Shown: piece after piece, positions 21,134 to 23,729 of the stretch
How the letters are laid out: the number at the start of each line of letters is the position of its first letter
Numbering within the stretch: position 1 is the stretch's first letter
Origin: UBA1172 sp049889655
GTDB lineage: Bacteria; Pseudomonadota; Alphaproteobacteria; Puniceispirillales; UBA1172
DNA length: 23,729 nt
Reading direction: 5' to 3'
Assembly: GCA_049889655.1 (NCBI GenBank)
Contig: JBMHCY010000077.1
Span: 1-23,729 of the forward strand
Translations under genes and position numbers: made by a program
The notes under the pieces: model-generated
The model's database searches: none
Seen by the model: the letters and a program-made list of their open reading frames with translations, nothing else
Told to the model about the DNA's origin: nothing

Positions 21134-21998
21134 TGATTTCAAGGGCGAGGCTGTAGACCTTGCGCCGTGCCACGCCACTGGCCTTGCTGACAAGATCGGC
21201 AGCATCCCGGCGGCTGTTTCCATCGGCAAGTGCACGCTGCAGCATGGCCCTCAGCCTGTCATCATCAGGTGCGGCAGGGCCCGCGGACGGCCCGATGATC
21301 AGCACGATCTCCCCCCGCGGAGGCGGTTCATCCTGATAGGATGCCAGCACCTCACCCGGGGTTCCCGTGCGGCATTCTTCGTGGAGTTTGGTGATCTCCC
21401 GGGCCATCGCGATCGGTCGATCCGCCGCCAGCCTTTCCAGCAGGGCCAGCGTGTCGAGCACCCGTTTCGGGCTGTCATAAAAAATCAGTGTGGCCGGGAT
21501 TTTCAGATGCTCGGTCAATTCCTTTTCCCGGGCTTTCATTCCCGAAGCCAGAAAGCCGCCAAAGAAAAACCGGTCTGTTGGCAGCCCGGCAAGGGTCAGC
21601 CCGGCGAGCATCGCAGACGGGCCGGGAATGGTGGTCACGCTGATCCCGCGTTCACGACAGCCACGCACCAGCTGAAAGCCCGGATCGGCAATCAGCGGCG
21701 TTCCGGCATCGCTGACCAGGGTGATGCGGCTGCCGTCTTCCATGGCGGCAAGCAGCCGGGCTGTCACCTGCGGCGATGAATGATCATGATAGGCAACCAG
21801 TTTACCAGCCTTGATGCCAAGTCGCGAGAGCATCAACCCAGTGTGGCGTGTATCCTCACAGGCGATGATATCTGCCACCTCAAGACTGGCCCGTGCCCGC
21901 GGCGACAGATCGCCGAGATTGCCGATGGGTGTTGCGGTGATCGTCAGGCCGGGGGGTACCGATCCGGTTGATCTGTTTTCATTATCTGATAGGCTCAT
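21117..21998 (-). CDS. rsmI: 16S rRNA (cytidine1402-2'-O)-methyltransferase
   Basis: RsmI methylates the ribose of C1402 in the decoding centre of 16S rRNA with S-adenosylmethionine. The 293-aa product has the tetrapyrrole-methylase fold. ITATPIGNLGDLSPRA, the ACEDTRHTGLML signature, VSDAGTPLIADPGFQLV and PGPSAMLAGLTLAGLPTDRFFFGGFL are all diagnostic. The C-terminal HTH-like part is SRRDAADLVSKASGVARRKVYSLAL. The start is uncertain: ATG 21998 gives the usual short lead-in but has no Shine-Dalgarno, while the frame is open to 22073 and GTG or ATG starts there are possible. It is divergent from the LpoA-like gene across at most 93 bp. Confidence 0.95.
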   Translation of the reverse strand: MSLSDNENRSTGSVPPGLTITATPIGNLGDLSPRARASLEVADIIACEDTRHTGLMLSRLGIKAGKLVAYHDHSSPQVTARLLAAMEDGSRITLVSDAGTPLIADPGFQLVRGCRERGISVTTIPGPSAMLAGLTLAGLPTDRFFFGGFLASGMKAREKELTEHLKIPATLIFYDSPKRVLDTLALLERLAADRPIAMAREITKLHEECRTGTPGEVLASYQDEPPPRGEIVLIIGPSAGPAAPDDDRLRAMLQRALADGNSRRDAADLVSKASGVARRKVYSLALEINADDT

Positions 21999-22091
21999 CG
22001 TGTAGGGTCGAATGAATTGGCGCTTTCGCTTTAACGACACGTTCTCACTTGCCGCCACCGTTGCCATTATCATGGAACAGAAGCAAAGCTC

Positions 22092-23729
22092 ATGGCCAGA
22101 AAAATATTGATCAGAATTTGTGCCTTTGGGCTTGTCGCGGGCCTGGTCGCAGCCTGTACTGATGATCGGCCCGATGTCCGGGCAGTGGCCCCGCCACCGG
22201 CAACGCCTGCTGCCGCAACAGCCGCAACTGCTGAAACCGCTGAAACCGCCGAAACCGAAGCGCCGCCGCCAGCCCCCGAACCCGCTTCGCCGGAAACAGT
22301 GCAGGATACCGTGGCCACCGCCACCGCGGCCACCGGCGATCTCGACCAGTCACTTCAGGAAATCGAAGAATCTGAACAGCTGATCTCGTCGATCATCGAT
22401 ACCCTGTCGCGTGACAGCGACAATGCCACTCCGGCCAGCCCGATCACCACCACCGGCCCGGATACGGCGGAACAATCCGGTGATGTGGTCTGGCAGGTTG
22501 ATAACACCGCCGGCACGGCCCCTGCAGAGCCGCCGGCGACCATCCCCGAGGGGCAGGACCCGTCGCTTGCCTCGGAAGCACTCGCCGCTGCCTTTGCTCT
22601 CGCCCGGGAACAGCGTGGCGAAACCGAAGCCCGGCTTGATGATCCGTTGCAGCCTGATAAAATCCCGGTCAAGGCCACTGATGGCTTCCGCATCGCCCTG
22701 CTGTTGCCCGGTGACGGCCCCGGGGAAAGTGTCAGCCGTCATATCCGTGGCGGGGCCGAACTGGCGCTGTTCAAACTTGGCGGGGCCAATATCGACATGA
22801 TCTTTCTCGACAGTGACAACCCGGCTGAGGCCGCTGCTGCTGCCCTTCGTCACAATGTCGATCTGATCCTCGGGCCGGTCTTTGCTGAACGGGCCCGGCA
22901 GGTGGGTGCTGCGCTCGGTACACGGGCCGTCCCGGTGCTGAGTTTTTCGAACGATGTCACCGCGGCAGGGGGCAATGTCCTGCTGCTTGGCCAGACCCCG
23001 GAACAGGAAATCGAAACCGTGCTCGCCCAGGCGTTGATCCGGCAGAAACCCAATGCCGAGGCTGGCCGGACAAAACTTGCGATCGCCATCATCAGCCAGG
23101 ACAAGATCTACGGCCAGCGGATCAGCAGCCATGCGGCATCTATCCTCGCTGATGCCGGGATGCCTCCTGTCGCCAATATCACCCTTGATGCCGAAACCCT
23201 CGCCTCGGAAAAAGCCTTGCGTCAGCGCATCCGCGATCTGACCAACTGGGTCCCGCCATCAGGCGAAGGGCAGGTGCGACAGCCGAATTTCGATATCGTC
23301 ATCCTTGCCGGTGATCCGGCCTTCAGCCTGCGTGTTGCCCCGGTGCTTGCCTGGTATGATCTCGACCCGGAAAAGGTCCGCTATCTCGGCACCTCGCTGT
23401 GGTCTTCCCCGGCAATCCTGCAGGAACCGTCACTGCGCGGCGGCTGGTATGCGGCTGCCCCGGAAAAACGGCAATCACTGTTTGAGACGCTGTGGAAGGA
23501 AACCGGTAAGCCCGCGGCCAACCGTTACACGATCATCGGCTTTGATGCGGTTGCCCTGGCGACGACACTGGCCGGAACAGCTGACCATAACCGGCTGTCA
23601 ACCCTGACCCAGAATGCCGGTTTTGCCGGATTTTCCGGGATGTTCAAACTGCTCCCTGACGGCCGCAATATCCGCCTTCTTGATGTCCGTGAGATCACCG
23701 AGGATGGCAGCATGGTGATCGCCCCGGCC
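22092..23729 (+). CDS. Penicillin-binding protein activator, LpoA-like lipoprotein (3' end missing)
   Basis: 546 codons are visible and the frame runs off the right end. The N-terminus is a lipoprotein signal: basic MARKILIRI, hydrophobic core, and VAAC with Cys22. Next comes a long Ala/Pro/Thr-rich linker (about 27-190) with an AET triplet repeat. The C-terminal part from about 198 is a periplasmic-binding-protein-like fold (GFRIALLLPGDGPGESVSRHIRGGAELALFKLG, VDLILGPVFAERARQVG, FDIVILAGDPAFSLRVAPVLAW). E. coli LpoA uses such a domain to activate PBP1A from the outer membrane. Unlike E. coli LpoA, the N-terminal TPR-like domain seems replaced by the disordered linker, as in other alphaproteobacterial members. 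ATG 22092 has no strong Shine-Dalgarno, only GAACAGAAG upstream. It is divergent from rsmI, as in E. coli. Confidence 0.87.
   Translation, partial: MARKILIRICAFGLVAGLVAACTDDRPDVRAVAPPPATPAAATAATAETAETAETEAPPPAPEPASPETVQDTVATATAATGDLDQSLQEIEESEQLISSIIDTLSRDSDNATPASPITTTGPDTAEQSGDVVWQVDNTAGTAPAEPPATIPEGQDPSLASEALAAAFALAREQRGETEARLDDPLQPDKIPVKATDGFRIALLLPGDGPGESVSRHIRGGAELALFKLGGANIDMIFLDSDNPAEAAAAALRHNVDLILGPVFAERARQVGAALGTRAVPVLSFSNDVTAAGGNVLLLGQTPEQEIETVLAQALIRQKPNAEAGRTKLAIAIISQDKIYGQRISSHAASILADAGMPPVANITLDAETLASEKALRQRIRDLTNWVPPSGEGQVRQPNFDIVILAGDPAFSLRVAPVLAWYDLDPEKVRYLGTSLWSSPAILQEPSLRGGWYAAAPEKRQSLFETLWKETGKPAANRYTIIGFDAVALATTLAGTADHNRLSTLTQNAGFAGFSGMFKLLPDGRNIRLLDVREITEDGSMVIAPA
22230..22256 (+). 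repeat. Three 9-bp coding repeats in the LpoA-like linker
   Basis: GCTGAAACC, GCTGAAACC, GCCGAAACC encode Ala-Glu-Thr three times in the disordered linker. Such short in-frame repeats can vary in copy number by slippage without breaking the frame. Confidence 0.7.

Noticed and set aside
22070..22333. Ala/Val/Gly-rich minus-strand open frame opposite the LpoA-like linker
   Set aside because: It is the reverse reading of a low-complexity GC-rich linker and has no domain or ribosome binding site.
1..23729. CRISPR arrays, tRNA or rRNA genes, defence systems or prophage
   Set aside because: No regularly spaced repeats, cloverleaf-like sequences, rRNA-like segments or defence/phage protein families were seen; nearly all sequence is assigned to housekeeping genes.

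Overview
The window reads as an origin-proximal chromosome segment of an alphaproteobacterium of fairly high GC (around 60% by eye). It is dense, syntenic housekeeping sequence with many 1-20 bp gene overlaps. I saw no insertion sequence, phage gene, CRISPR array, rRNA or tRNA. The gene order rho-hemJ-hemE | AT-rich gap | ppsR(RP001-like)-maf-coaE-dnaQ-secB-fxsA-tim44 is the conserved alphaproteobacterial origin neighbourhood. A Rhodospirillales- or SAR116-like lineage is plausible, but species cannot be assigned from sequence alone.

Left arm (1-4746): mnmE (minus, running off the left end) is divergent from a DNA-alkyltransferase gene. That gene converges on rho, with both stop codons inside one palindrome. 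Then come rho, hemJ and hemE on the minus strand. The alkyltransferase reading frame carries a 16-bp near-perfect parS (ParB-binding) site, about 3.3 kb from the inferred origin.

Origin (4747-5071): the only gene-free stretch over 300 bp. It lies between hemE and ppsR and holds a 50-bp AT-rich tract and three 8/9-match DnaA boxes. The genes beside it point away on both sides, so they are co-directional with replication forks leaving it.

Right arm (5072-13360): ppsR-maf-coaE-dnaQ form one overlapping plus-strand unit that collides with fxsA-secB (minus). Next is a plus-strand unit tim44-lutA-lutB-lutC-smr-xre. The three lut genes are a complete LutABC (YkgEFG-type) iron-sulfur L-lactate oxidation module. 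They sit where the murein hydrolase gene mltA is usually found between tim44 and smr in related genomes, which makes this the main departure from expected synteny.

Histidine block (13475-17487): hisB-hisH-GNAT-hisA-hisF-hisE-hinT, with an acetyltransferase gene translationally coupled inside the his operon.

Right end (17581-23729): comM converges on gshB, their stops overlapping in CTAG. gshB follows a BON-domain lipoprotein-like gene, yraN and rsmI on the minus strand, and an LpoA-like lipoprotein gene diverges from rsmI and runs off the right end. This resembles the E. coli rsmI/lpoA/yraN/dolP envelope cluster with gshB and comM added.

Most of the window is well-known biology. The items most worth attention are the oriC, the parS-like site embedded in a coding gene, the lut module inside an otherwise conserved origin cluster, and several leader or terminal palindromes.
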